DNA of 64,000 bases from Pseudomonas antarctica (lineage in GTDB: Bacteria; Pseudomonadota; Gammaproteobacteria; Pseudomonadales; Pseudomonadaceae). A program made the position numbers and the translations under genes. The stretch spans positions 3,720,001 to 3,784,000 of the forward strand of contig NZ_CP015600.1 in assembly GCF_001647715.1 (NCBI RefSeq). Direction: 5' to 3'. The first letter of the stretch is position 1. Every line of letters starts with the position of its first letter. Shown piece by piece: positions 54,417 through 62,878 of the stretch. The notes under the pieces are model-generated. The model searched no databases and was not told the origin of the DNA. It saw only the letters and a program-made list of their open reading frames with translations.

Positions 54417-55703
54417 ATGAAAACGTTATTCCGTGTGATGTTACTCGGGCTGGTCAGCCTGTCGGCCCAAGCCCGGGAGGCGCCTCAGGCGTCGACGCTG
54501 GCCACGCAGCTCAATTGCCAGCCGCCCAGCAGCGCACCCGCCGCCACTGCCCCGCAGGACCAGTTCGATCAATACAGCTGGCAGATGTTTATCGCCTTGA
54601 ACTGGCCTGCCCAGGACGGGCAACGCGGCACGCCCAACTGCAACAAACAACCGGGCGATGCCGGCTACACGGTGTGGCAGACCTACAAAACCGTCAGCGA
54701 AATCTTCCTGCCGGGAGCCGCCAACCCAGGGCCCTGGAACAGCCCGCTGACCGCTCGCAGCCTGGGCATCATCAACATCGCTGCGCTGAAGAACAGCTCA
54801 CTGGTCAACTCCATCGACCAGGCCGTCGGCGGCTGGTTGATCGACCAGGCGGGCAACCCGACCTACTACGACATCTCGGCCAACCAGGCTTCCTATAACT
54901 ACATCGTGGGCAACAATTTCTACAACGCCAACGTGGTGTCCAAAGCCAGCAACATCAGCTTCCCCAACGGGGTCATCGAGATCAAATCGAGCTGGCGCAT
55001 GCTTACGCCCAAGGACAACGCCAGCCATTACCTGACGCAGTTCGCGCGCGTGGCCACCTTCAATAACCAGGGCCAACGCACCGGGGTGACCGAGGCTTAC
55101 CTCGGGCTGGTGGGCCTGCATATCATCACCAAGGTCAATGGCTACCCGCAGTGGATCTGGTCGACCTTCGAGCAAATCGAAAACGTGCCGCCCAAGGCCA
55201 AGGTCAATGGCCAATGGGTCGACCAGCCTGTCGCCGGCACCGCCTATTCCTACTACAACCCGCTCGCGCCTGCTGCGACGCTCAACCAGTCACCGTGCAA
55301 CTGGCAAACCCAGGGCACGCAACTGGTCTGCGTGCCCAAACCCGGTACTACGTTCCAGACGCCGAACCCACTGAACCGCGTGACACCGATTGCCGATGCC
55401 ACAGGCTGGGTGAACGCCAATTACCAGGCCAACCCCGGCCTGCAACGCAGCGTATTGAAGTACTACCAGCTCATCACCACCCAGCGCCCATTGATGCCGA
55501 ACAACCCGAGTAACCCGCTGGGCCAACCGACACCGGCGCTGTCGGCCAACGTGACCATGGAAAGCTACATCCAGCCCAACAGCAGTTGCATGAACTGCCA
55601 CTCCATGGCGACACCGGTGAAGAGCGCGTTCAAATCCGACTTTTCCTACCTGTTCAAATTCGCCAATCCGCCTGTCACCCCACACGCCACGGACAAGGAA
55701 TAG
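54417..55703 (+). CDS. exported single-haem c-type cytochrome-like protein B
   Basis: A 428-aa paralogue of the protein at 49901. It has a Sec signal (cut near AQA/REAP) and one haem site Cys391-Met-Asn-Cys394-His395, only 33 residues from the end. FDQYSWQMFIALNWP at the start of the mature protein and the shared central block (see the A copy) define the pair. It should be periplasmic. It starts 19 bp after the Cys-rich gene, and the large partner gene follows after 3 bp. Confidence 0.85.
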   Translation: MKTLFRVMLLGLVSLSAQAREAPQASTLATQLNCQPPSSAPAATAPQDQFDQYSWQMFIALNWPAQDGQRGTPNCNKQPGDAGYTVWQTYKTVSEIFLPGAANPGPWNSPLTARSLGIINIAALKNSSLVNSIDQAVGGWLIDQAGNPTYYDISANQASYNYIVGNNFYNANVVSKASNISFPNGVIEIKSSWRMLTPKDNASHYLTQFARVATFNNQGQRTGVTEAYLGLVGLHIITKVNGYPQWIWSTFEQIENVPPKAKVNGQWVDQPVAGTAYSYYNPLAPAATLNQSPCNWQTQGTQLVCVPKPGTTFQTPNPLNRVTPIADATGWVNANYQANPGLQRSVLKYYQLITTQRPLMPNNPSNPLGQPTPALSANVTMESYIQPNSSCMNCHSMATPVKSAFKSDFSYLFKFANPPVTPHATDKE

Positions 55704-55706
55704 ACC

Positions 55707-57515
55707 ATGAGCATCCTCAATGGACCACGACTGAATTTCTGGGGCGGCATCCGCACGGACGTGAGTTTGCCGAACAACTCACCGACCATTCCCTTCAACG
55801 GCAACCCGAACTGGCCGCTGTTCGACCTGACCACGTCGACCCTCGCGCCAGGTGCGCAGCCGTATACCGATGACCAGTTGAACAACATGATCAACGCGCC
55901 GGCCGGCAACTACTACACCGCTGGCGGCTGGAACCACTATGGCCAGCATGTGGTGGACATGCAGAACGCCTTGATCAGTTCCCAAGGTGCGCCGGGCAAC
56001 ATCAGCACCACCGGCGACCAGGTCGGCCAGCCCGTGTACCTGCTGGGCTCGGTGGACCCGGTCACCGGACAAGGCCCGGTGTCCGGCCCGATGATGGTAG
56101 ACCTCGACCCCAGCGCCTCGACCACCACACAGATATTCGTCGGCGGCCTGCAAATCGGCAGCAGTGACAATATCCAGTTGCTGATCCGCTGCAATGCGGT
56201 GTGCAGCAGTTTCGACGTGACCGGCCGTGTGCTCGACCCGGCGAAGATGGACGCGCCGGGCTCGTTCCATGCCAGCGGCACGTTCCAGCTGACCTTCCCG
56301 CTGAGCAGCATCGTCAGTTGGAACCAAAACAGCAGCGGCCTCAAGGCGATCATCCAGGCCCCGGGGGCGACCGGCATTGTCCTGCGTTTCGTGATGTTCG
56401 AGATGTGCCCGCAGATGACCACCGCGCAACTGGACGCGGATTACGCGGCGGGTAAATACACGCCCAACCCAAGCATCGGCCGCGTGATCGGTACCCTGGC
56501 CCCGGCGTTTGCCGGCGAGCCGTCGGGCTGCCAGCCAGGTCGGCAACTGGTCAACCAGGTCACGGGCAATGCCGCCTATGCGGCCCTGGGCAACAATGGC
56601 TTGCTGAGCCTCGATATGGTCAACGTCATCCCCAAGCAAACCTTCCGGGCCGTGCGGGACGACATCACCAGCCCTATCGGGCCGAATGCGAACTACGGGC
56701 CGGTGACGATTTCCGCTGGCGCGGCCGCGTTGATGACCCTCAACCCAACCACCAGCCCGTTGGTCAATTACTACGTGTACGGCGGCATCGTCGACGTGGC
56801 GCTCAATGCCAGCCAGCAGCAAGCCGTTAAGACCACCGCGTTGAACATCACCGCGCCCAACCCGGTGAACGGTCAAAAACTCAACGCGACCGAATCGACC
56901 TATCGGGTATACGCCGATCAGCGCAATGTGTACCTGGAGGATTACCCCAATGGCCTGACCATCACGTTACAGGTCAGCTACCTGGGCGGGCCGGTGCCCA
57001 ACGCCACCAAGGTCAGCCTGGGGGCCAGCGCACCTGGGGTTTATGATCAAAAGCAATACACCGACTTCCTCAACTTTCCGACGTCACTGACCGTCAATGC
57101 CGGCCAACAGACGGTGAGTTTTCCGGTCACCCTCAAACCCGGCAGCGCCAGCCAGGCAGGCTTTGTCGCGCTGACCTGCACGGCCAATGGCGTGGACGAC
57201 GGCGCCTTCTTCACCAACTTGCGCAAATATGCCCAGACCGACTTCGGCATTCCCAAGGGCAGCATCATCACCTGGCAGCAGATGTACCCGAACGTGCTGC
57301 GCTTTCACTATCTGGCCTTCCCCGCCATGTCCCGCTACATCCCGCTGAACCAACCCGACGCGATCATGGGCGCGAAGAACGCCATCCTCGCGCGCACTTC
57401 GGACGCCTACAAAGGCACCACACTGTTCATGCCGGTGGTGCGTTCGATGTCGCCGGCCCAACGGGCGCTGCTGCGCGCCTATCTCACCGGCAGCCCTTGG
57501 CAGCCGCCGCAATAG
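55707..57515 (+). CDS. large conserved hypothetical protein B (partner of cytochrome-like B)
   Basis: A 602-aa paralogue of the 787-aa protein, again without a signal peptide: N-terminus MSILNGPRLNFWGGIRTDVS, C-terminal WQQMYPNVLRFHYLAFPAMSRYIPLNQPDAIMGAKNAI. It is shorter by about 185 residues, mostly in the middle. It starts 3 bp after cytochrome-like B. The repeated order haem protein then large protein is the strongest sign that the two products work as a pair. Confidence 0.8.
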   Translation: MSILNGPRLNFWGGIRTDVSLPNNSPTIPFNGNPNWPLFDLTTSTLAPGAQPYTDDQLNNMINAPAGNYYTAGGWNHYGQHVVDMQNALISSQGAPGNISTTGDQVGQPVYLLGSVDPVTGQGPVSGPMMVDLDPSASTTTQIFVGGLQIGSSDNIQLLIRCNAVCSSFDVTGRVLDPAKMDAPGSFHASGTFQLTFPLSSIVSWNQNSSGLKAIIQAPGATGIVLRFVMFEMCPQMTTAQLDADYAAGKYTPNPSIGRVIGTLAPAFAGEPSGCQPGRQLVNQVTGNAAYAALGNNGLLSLDMVNVIPKQTFRAVRDDITSPIGPNANYGPVTISAGAAALMTLNPTTSPLVNYYVYGGIVDVALNASQQQAVKTTALNITAPNPVNGQKLNATESTYRVYADQRNVYLEDYPNGLTITLQVSYLGGPVPNATKVSLGASAPGVYDQKQYTDFLNFPTSLTVNAGQQTVSFPVTLKPGSASQAGFVALTCTANGVDDGAFFTNLRKYAQTDFGIPKGSIITWQQMYPNVLRFHYLAFPAMSRYIPLNQPDAIMGAKNAILARTSDAYKGTTLFMPVVRSMSPAQRALLRAYLTGSPWQPPQ

Positions 57516-57526
57516 GAGCAACGCCC

Positions 57527-58576
57527 ATGACCCTGCATATCCCGGCGCAGCCCATAGAAAACCTGCGCCCCAGCACACTGATCGCCGAGAGCCTGCTCAA
57601 CCCACGCGGTGTGTGCGTGCAAGCCGATGGCAGCCTGCTACTGGCCGAGGCCGGCTCAGGCCTGGCGGACCAGCCGTTCAGCGGCCGCGTCAGTCGGCTA
57701 CGACCCGACCCGTTGCAGCCCGGTGCCTATCTGCCCAGCGAGACCCTCGCACAAGGCTTTCGCGCCATGAACATGCAGGCGCGCATGCTGCGTGATGAAA
57801 TCATGGGGTTGTCGGACATTGCCTGCGGCGGCGGCCGTTGCCTGGCCAGCCAGACCGATTATGTCGGCGGCTCCAAACTGCTCGACCTGCAATACAGCCC
57901 GCCCGAGCCGGTGTTTCACAGCCGTGGCAATTTGAATGCGCTGTGTTATCACCCGACCCGCAACAGTTGGCTGGCGGTCAAGCCCGATACCAACCAACTG
58001 GTGGAGTTTCGCGACGGCCAGGACGAACAGGTGCTGGTGCAATTGCCCGAACTGGACATGGGCCAGGAAGCCGTCCCCGTGACCCTGGTGTATGAACCGC
58101 AGACAGACGCGGTGCTGATCAGCCTGTTCTCCGGGGAGCTGCACGGCGACCCGGCGCGCAAGGGCATCGACTTTGCCGACTTCGCAGGCCAAGTGGTCCG
58201 AGTGCACCCGGCCAGCGGGCAGATTGAGGTGGTGATACGTGGCCTGCAATTGCCCACGGGCCTGGCGCTGTGCCCGCAGGGCAACCTGCTGGTGCTGGAG
58301 CTATGCAACCACCTGCAACAACCCTTGCCGCCGGACTGGAGCGGCGAGCCGCTGCATGGCGGTTTTACTCGATTCAGTGGGCGATTGTTGCGTTGCAACC
58401 TGCACACCGGGCCGGTCGAAGTATTGGCGCGCGGGCTGGATACGCCGTCCAACCTGTGTGTGGTGCAAGGCGCGGTGTTAGTGAGCGAAGGCATGGGGCT
58501 GGCCGGCCGGCGCATACCCACACCCGACAACACGGTGGTGCCATTGAGTGGCCGGTTACGCCGGGTGCAGCTCTGA
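57527..58576 (+). CDS. beta-propeller (SMP-30/NHL-like) protein, last gene of the ebo-type operon
   Basis: A 349-aa soluble protein with the repeating LxxPRGVCVQADGSLLLAEAGSG and LQLPTGLALCPQGNLLVLELCN blade signatures of SMP-30/NHL-type propellers, in six blades or so. No signal peptide is present. Metal-site residues of true lactonases are not obvious, so a strictosidine-synthase-like or binding role is as likely as lactonase. The ATG at 57527 comes 11 bp after the previous stop. The gene ends 8 bp from the convergent ABM gene. Confidence 0.82.
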   Translation: MTLHIPAQPIENLRPSTLIAESLLNPRGVCVQADGSLLLAEAGSGLADQPFSGRVSRLRPDPLQPGAYLPSETLAQGFRAMNMQARMLRDEIMGLSDIACGGGRCLASQTDYVGGSKLLDLQYSPPEPVFHSRGNLNALCYHPTRNSWLAVKPDTNQLVEFRDGQDEQVLVQLPELDMGQEAVPVTLVYEPQTDAVLISLFSGELHGDPARKGIDFADFAGQVVRVHPASGQIEVVIRGLQLPTGLALCPQGNLLVLELCNHLQQPLPPDWSGEPLHGGFTRFSGRLLRCNLHTGPVEVLARGLDTPSNLCVVQGAVLVSEGMGLAGRRIPTPDNTVVPLSGRLRRVQL

Positions 58577-58584
58577 ACGCCGCC

Positions 58585-58890
58585 TTATGCAGGCAAGACC
58601 GCAGCGTCTAACATCAAAACGGTAGCGGGCCCGGCACGAAAAGAGGGATTGTGCCTGGCCGCTTCCACCATATGAGCGGCCAGATGATGGGCATCCAGTG
58701 CGTCCTGGGAAGCCCACGTTTCGATCAGGACAAAACTGTCTTGGTTGCCCGCAACCGGGTGCAAATCATATTGCAGGCAGCCATGCTCGGCCCTGACCTT
58801 GGGCGCCAGCCCTTCGAATGCGGCCAACTGCTGCGAACCTTTACCGGGCTGGGTATGGATAATCACGACAAGCCGAACTTCATCTGACAT
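58585..58890 (-). CDS. antibiotic biosynthesis monooxygenase (ABM) family protein, YgiN-like
   Basis: A 101-aa ferredoxin-fold dimeric protein of the ABM family: RLVVIIHTQPGKGSQQLAAFEGLAPKVRAEHGCLQYDLH, then SFVLIETWASQDALDAHHLAAHM. These small proteins oxidise quinols or aromatic compounds without cofactors, as YgiN does. The ATG at 58890 is chosen because the family begins there; a longer frame to 58971 has no homologous character. It is convergent with the ebo-type operon and has no terminator between. Confidence 0.85.
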   Translation of the reverse strand: MSDEVRLVVIIHTQPGKGSQQLAAFEGLAPKVRAEHGCLQYDLHPVAGNQDSFVLIETWASQDALDAHHLAAHMVEAARHNPSFRAGPATVLMLDAAVLPA

Positions 58891-58978
58891 GAAAACACCG
58901 TTGCATAGGCTGGATAGGGAACCCGCACAGTACGTGAGCAAAGAGCGGGCGGCAAAAGACGTAACAGGCACTTTTATT

Positions 58979-59310
58979 TCACAGGGTTTTCACAGTTGAG
59001 CGCCTAGGCTTAACCCAGCTCCTAAGTGAACACCTTTTAAGCCCGCGCCCCCATCGTGGGCTTTTCTTTGTCCGGTAAACGGTGGCTTTATGCGCTGCAA
59101 TCACCTTCGCATCATGAGCCCACTGCACGTGTTTACCGGCGCTGTAGTCGTAGCCGTCAGGCCTGAGCAAATTTTGCTCGCTGGAACACGGTACACGGCG
59201 TATTCAAGCATCGCTTGCTGCCAGTCCGCACCCCGCTCGGAGCCTGGCCACTTCTCATGATGGAAGCCGCCACTGCTCCAACCCGGCCCGACCTGATCGT
59301 AAGCAACCGC
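58979..59310 (-). pseudogene. possible frameshifted remnant, product unknown
   Basis: Two minus-strand frames read like consecutive parts of one protein: DQVGPGWSSGGFHHEKWPGSERGADWQQAMLEYAVYRVPASK, then after a frame change RPDGYDYSAGKHVQWAHDAKVIAAHKATVYRTKK. No start or family is evident. A terminator-like stem (AAGCCC / GGGCTT at 59039-59063, then TTTTCTTT) cuts across the end of the second frame. This could be a decayed gene or chance coding; I do not assign a function. Confidence 0.3.
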
Positions 59311-59469
59311 TTACGCTGAGCGCCTTTCGTTACGATTTTGTTGTTTTTTTACGCCTTTCCCGTTCTTTCGCTCGTATCGGTGGTGAAAAAACCAAACGAC
59401 CAAAAGCAGGCCTGCCAAGCCAAAAATGAACAGCAACAGCTCTATTGCGGGACCTTCGTGTGAAAACAT
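59311..59469 (-). CDS. small single-span membrane protein, hypothetical
   Basis: A 52-aa protein from the ATG at 59469: MFSHEGPAIE, then one hydrophobic helix LLLFIFGLAGLLLVVWFF, then a strongly basic tail (HHRYERKNGKGVKKQQNRNERRSA). GAGGAA lies 6 nt upstream of the start. The N-out/C-in orientation is suggested by the basic tail. It has no neighbours in an operon and the family is not recognised. Confidence 0.5.
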   Translation of the reverse strand: MFSHEGPAIELLLFIFGLAGLLLVVWFFHHRYERKNGKGVKKQQNRNERRSA

Positions 59470-59881
59470 TTTTCGTTCCTCATCCTGAAGTCGCGTGACC
59501 CGAAACAGGTCATGCACGAAACTATTCGTAACAATTCATACATTTTCAGGTTAACGGCCAAAACCACCTGTGGCAACCCTGAATTGCGTTGCAACCATTG
59601 ATCTAGACGGGTTGTTTATCGTAACGATTGAGTTGCAAGGCCCGTCAAAGCGCGCCTGCGGTAACCGAACTGACAGAAAACTGTGCTGGACTACGCTGGG
59701 TGCTTTTGGGTTGGACGAAGCCAATACCACGCGCTTCGCCCCTGCTTTCCTCCAGGCAATAAAAAACCGCGATATCGCGGTTTCCAACGCAGCTGCGTAG
59801 GGGCGTCATAACCTGTTTGTTTATCGCCGTGCTTACTGGATTGACTACAGGGCGTTCAGTGCCCGAACAAGGAGTTCATCA
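59470..59881. other. gap without a supported gene; contains a palindromic terminator
   Basis: The only clear feature is AAACCGCGATATCGCGGTTT (59764-59783), a perfect palindrome with an A-run on its left. It would act as a terminator for minus-strand transcripts. Open frames on either strand (76-78 codons) show no family and no ribosome site. The 100 bp before the GNAT gene probably contain its promoter. Confidence 0.6.
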
Positions 59882-60406
59882 ATGATTCGTCAAGCATTAC
59901 CCAGCGACGCAAAGGCCATCGCCCAGGTGCACATCAGCAGTTGGCAGCAAGCGTATCGCGACCTGATGCCTGCCGAATACTTGAACGCGTTGGACGCAAC
60001 GCTGGCTCAGCGTGAATCATCCTGGATTCGCTCGATTGAATCGGCCGAGTCGAACGTATTTGTCGCGGAGCTGAACCAGCAGGTCGTTGGCTGGATATCA
60101 GTCGGCGCCAGCCGTGACGAAGATACCGCCGAGGGGAACGCAGGTGAGGTCATGGCCATCTATGTGTTAGCCAGCCATTGGCAAACCGGCGTCGGGCTGG
60201 CCTTGTGGAAAGCAGGTTTGCAGTGCTTGATTGAGCAGGGATATCAGCGTTTAACGCTTTGGGTGTTGACCGGTAATGAAAGGGCTATCCGATTTTATCG
60301 CAGGGCCGGATGCGTGGAGGAAACAGGCAGTGAGCGTAATCTTCAGCGCGGCGGTGCAGCACTGGTAGAGGTGAGGTATGGGTTGCCCTTTACCCGGTTG
60401 AGCTAG
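59882..60406 (+). CDS. GNAT family N-acetyltransferase
   Basis: A 174-aa GNAT protein: IRQALPSDAKAIAQVHISSWQQAYRDLMPAEYL at the N-terminus is typical of the subfamily that includes many unassigned acetyltransferases. The acetyl-CoA motif is in IYVLASHWQTGVGLALWKAGL (Q-T-G-V-G-x-A), and the C-terminal motif is LTLWVLTGNERAIRFYRRAGCVEE. AAGGAG lies 7 nt before the ATG. Monocistronic; substrate unknown. Confidence 0.9.
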   Translation: MIRQALPSDAKAIAQVHISSWQQAYRDLMPAEYLNALDATLAQRESSWIRSIESAESNVFVAELNQQVVGWISVGASRDEDTAEGNAGEVMAIYVLASHWQTGVGLALWKAGLQCLIEQGYQRLTLWVLTGNERAIRFYRRAGCVEETGSERNLQRGGAALVEVRYGLPFTRLS

Positions 60407-60597
60407 GCAAGAAGGGGTGCGTTTTTTGTTATGCGCGCCCTGGTGTGGGTGGCACATCATTGGCAGCAACCCACAGGCCTGAACAGGCCCGCGCAGTCCT
60501 TGAAAAATTATTTTATGAACCGGTGCATCCACTTTGATCGTTGGCTCGTAGATTCAATACCCTCACTCGGAGGGCATAAGAGCCAAGGAGATACATC

Positions 60598-61158
60598 ATG
60601 CACGCTTTTTACAAAAAACTTGCTGCAGCCGCCTGCTTCTCGATTCTCTCCGTCACCGCAACGCTCAGCTTTGCCGCCGACACCGTGATGGTCGGAGGCG
60701 CAGCGATGTACCCCAGCAAAACCATCGTAGAAAACGCGGTCAACTCAAAGGACCACACAACACTCGTTGCGGCAGTCAAGGCCGCCGGACTGGTTGATAC
60801 GCTCAACAGTAAAGGGCCTTTCACCGTATTCGCACCAACAAACGAAGCCTTTGCCAAGCTGCCGGCAGGTACCGTCGACACGCTGGTCAAGCCTGAACAC
60901 AAAGCCGACCTGACTAAAATCCTCACCTACCATGTTGTGCCTGGCACTCACACATCGGCACAGCTGATGGCCGACGCCAAAAAGAACGGAGGCACCGTTG
61001 TGCTGAAAACCGTTCAAGGCGAGTCGCTGAATATCAAACTGCACGACGGCAAACTGTGGGTAGTCGATGCCAAGGGCGGCAAAGCCGGTATCAGCATCGC
61101 AGACGTGATGCAGTCCAACGGCGTGATCCACGTTGTCGACTCGGTCTTGATGCCTTAA
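60598..61158 (+). CDS. exported fasciclin (FAS1) domain protein
   Basis: A 186-aa protein with a signal peptide (cut near LSFA/ADTV) and one FAS1 domain (about 45-185). FAS1 motifs: GPFTVFAPTNEAFAKLP (H1 box), LTKILTYHVVPG (central YH), and GVIHVVDSVLMP (H2 box). Bacterial FAS1 proteins are periplasmic or surface adhesive or stress proteins of uncertain role. AAGGAG precedes the ATG, and a terminator follows at 61278. Confidence 0.93.
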   Translation: MHAFYKKLAAAACFSILSVTATLSFAADTVMVGGAAMYPSKTIVENAVNSKDHTTLVAAVKAAGLVDTLNSKGPFTVFAPTNEAFAKLPAGTVDTLVKPEHKADLTKILTYHVVPGTHTSAQLMADAKKNGGTVVLKTVQGESLNIKLHDGKLWVVDAKGGKAGISIADVMQSNGVIHVVDSVLMP

Positions 61159-61277
61159 ACGCTCTTCACACCCGGCAGGCGCAGCGCTTGCCGGATGTTG
61201 GGACGTGTATGTCAAGGAAACGGCTCCAGAGGTTCGCAGGCTCTGTACATAGGGCTAAGCCTTCACTCCAGGCCACA

Positions 61278-61307
61278 AAAAAAGGCGCTACTAAGAGCGC
61301 CTTTTTT
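61278..61307. terminator. bidirectional terminator between the fasciclin gene and ibpA
   Basis: AAAAAAGGCGCT and AGCGCCTTTTTT form a strong stem around a 6-nt loop with T-runs on both strands. It serves the convergent fasciclin gene and ibpA. Confidence 0.92.
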
Positions 61308-61316
61308 ACCGCCAAC

Positions 61317-61775
61317 TTACTGCAAGCCAACCTGACGCAGCTCGGGCGTAGCTTCGCCACCGATAGCGATTTTTTTCGGTTTGGCTTCTTCAGGAATCAC
61401 GCGCAGCAAGTCAATGCTCAACAGTCCGTTGTTCATCGAAGCACCGCGAACCTCAATGTGATCCGCCAGACGGAATGACAACCGGAATGCTCGTTGCGCG
61501 ATGCCCTGGTGCAGATAAGTTACTTCTTTCCCGGTTTCACGCTTGTCGCCAACGACTGTCAAAACCCCCTTCTCGACCTGGATATCCAGATCCGCTTCAG
61601 TGAGCCCAGCTACTGCGATGACAATACGGTATTCGTCATCACCATGCTTTTCCACATTATGAGGCGGATAGGTATTCGGAGCCTCGCTGCGAAGCGCCGA
61701 CTCAAACAGGTCATTGAAACGATCGAAGCCCACAGATTGACGGAACAGCGGGGCCAACGAAAGGGTAGTAGCCAT
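61317..61775 (-). CDS. ibpA: small heat-shock protein, IbpA-like
   Basis: An Hsp20 chaperone of 152 aa that holds unfolding proteins in a refoldable state for DnaK and ClpB. N-terminal LAPLFRQSVGFDRFNDLFE (IbpA-type), alpha-crystallin domain at about 40-125 (YPPHNVEKHGDDEYRIVIAVAGLTEADLDIQVEKGVLTVVGDK), and A-x-F-x-L-x-F pattern, ending in PKKIAIGG with an IxI-like anchor. A sigma-32-type promoter and a leader that can fold over the ribosome site lie upstream. Confidence 0.95.
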   Translation of the reverse strand: MATTLSLAPLFRQSVGFDRFNDLFESALRSEAPNTYPPHNVEKHGDDEYRIVIAVAGLTEADLDIQVEKGVLTVVGDKRETGKEVTYLHQGIAQRAFRLSFRLADHIEVRGASMNNGLLSIDLLRVIPEEAKPKKIAIGGEATPELRQVGLQ

Positions 61776-61870
61776 CTCTAAATCTCCTGATTAAATCCAA
61801 GTGATTAAGTGCGCGACCCGCATTCGGCGTCGCGTGATAAAAATTTATGTGCGACGGAAAAAATTTCAAG
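61776..61870 (-). promoter_or_regulatory. heat-shock promoter and possible RNA thermometer of ibpA
   Basis: On the minus strand, CTTGAAA (61864-61870) and CACATAAAT (61843-61851) are spaced about 13 bp apart, as in sigma-32 promoters. The transcript leader carries a hairpin with arms GCGAC and GTCGC (61812-61833). A second small stem, CUUGGAU-UUA-AUCAGG (61786-61801), covers most of the AGGAG ribosome site at 61784-61788. ROSE-type thermometers are known in front of Pseudomonas ibpA genes; this leader fits in position, but I could not verify the fold. Confidence 0.6.
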
Positions 61871-62471
61871 AGGGCAGATAAAAAATTTTACAATGCCTAG
61901 GCAAAGCCGTGGTTAACGAGGTTCTCGGCAGGTGGCCCCGCTGATGGCCTCTGAAGCTTTCCATTGACAAAACTGGTCCATTTCGCATCCGCGTACCTGA
62001 GGATCAGACGCGTGCGGTCGTGCCAGGGGCCACCCTAGACGATGATCTCGGACGGCCTGCCGTGCAGGTGGTGCAGCAGAAAGGCGCCTGGCGCTTTCCC
62101 GGGCAATACCGGAATGGGGACTCACTGAGCGCGAGAACCCCTGCCTGGGCCTCAGTAAGAATAAAGAGACACCCCGCGACTACTATGCCAACGCCACTGT
62201 GTGGGATGGCGTATACGGGATGGCACGAAGTAGAGCATGAACTTTAGTACGCGCTTCACAGTATTCAGGGATCCCTCAATACAAACGGCTAGCTCAATAG
62301 CGGCGCCACACCTTGGCACGTTCGAAAACGTGGCGCGCATTACTGCGATACCCGGTTGAGGGCTTCATCCGCTTTGTCGGCAGCCTGGGCCGCAGTCGTT
62401 GACCGCGATTGCCCAGACCTCGGCCCGGCGCCACCAGCGGCGAGCGATAAATTCCAATGCGCATCTGTCCA
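61871..62471. other. gene-poor stretch with decayed sequence
   Basis: About 600 bp with no frame I can support on either strand. Short minus-strand frames (61913-62125, 62152-62340) have coding-like composition but contain stops and no starts or families that I recognise. Given the phage-like gene next to it, this is probably eroded prophage or accessory DNA. A short segment near 62341-62400 ends a minus-strand frame rich in Ala and Asp. Confidence 0.4.
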
Positions 62472-62819
62472 TCAGGCGATTCCTCCCAGCTTGGTGCGCA
62501 GGCGAGTGATCTCGTCGCTCTGCTGCGTCACGCGGTCAGTGAGTTGAGCGACCTGGCTGGTCAGCACTTCGATCTTGCCTTCCATGCGGCCGACAGCGGC
62601 GGCCAGGTCGTTCCGCTCTTTCGCGAATTGATCGGCGTGGGCCTCAGCCTCTTTGCGGGCGGCCCACTTTTGGTTCAGCAGCTCGTTTAGGCGCTTCAGC
62701 GTGCCAATATCGGCGCTGTCCATCGCGCGGTCAGTCGCATCCTTTGAAAGGAATCTGCGAAGCCAAAGCAGGCCGCCCAGCCAGGTAGCTGTGCCTGGGC
62801 CGAGGTCAGTAGGATCCAT
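62472..62819 (-). CDS. phage-associated coiled-coil protein
   Basis: A 115-aa protein with a short hydrophobic N-terminus (TATWLGGLLWLRRFL) followed by a long coiled coil (about 35-112: RLNELLNQKWAARKEAEAHADQFAKERNDLAAAVGRMEGKIEVLTSQVAQLTDRVTQQSDEITRLRTKLGG). Small proteins of this kind occur in the lysis or tail-end region of Pseudomonas prophages. The role is unknown; the phage origin is inferred from resemblance and from the neighbouring short lipoprotein genes. Confidence 0.65.
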   Translation of the reverse strand: MDPTDLGPGTATWLGGLLWLRRFLSKDATDRAMDSADIGTLKRLNELLNQKWAARKEAEAHADQFAKERNDLAAAVGRMEGKIEVLTSQVAQLTDRVTQQSDEITRLRTKLGGIA

Positions 62820-62836
62820 CCGATACTCCAGAAACG

Positions 62837-62861
62837 AAAAAGCCCGCGCAGTGGCGGGCCT
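62837..62861 (-). terminator. terminator downstream of the 119-aa lipoprotein gene
   Basis: GCCCGC and GCGGGC form a stem around a 6-nt loop; on the minus strand it is followed by a run of T. It separates the lipoprotein gene from the coiled-coil gene. Confidence 0.78.
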
Positions 62862-62878
62862 CAGGAATTGTGATTTAT

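Noticed and set aside
59551..59800. Overlapping 76- and 78-codon frames on both strands
   Set aside because: No ribosome sites, and both run across a terminator palindrome.
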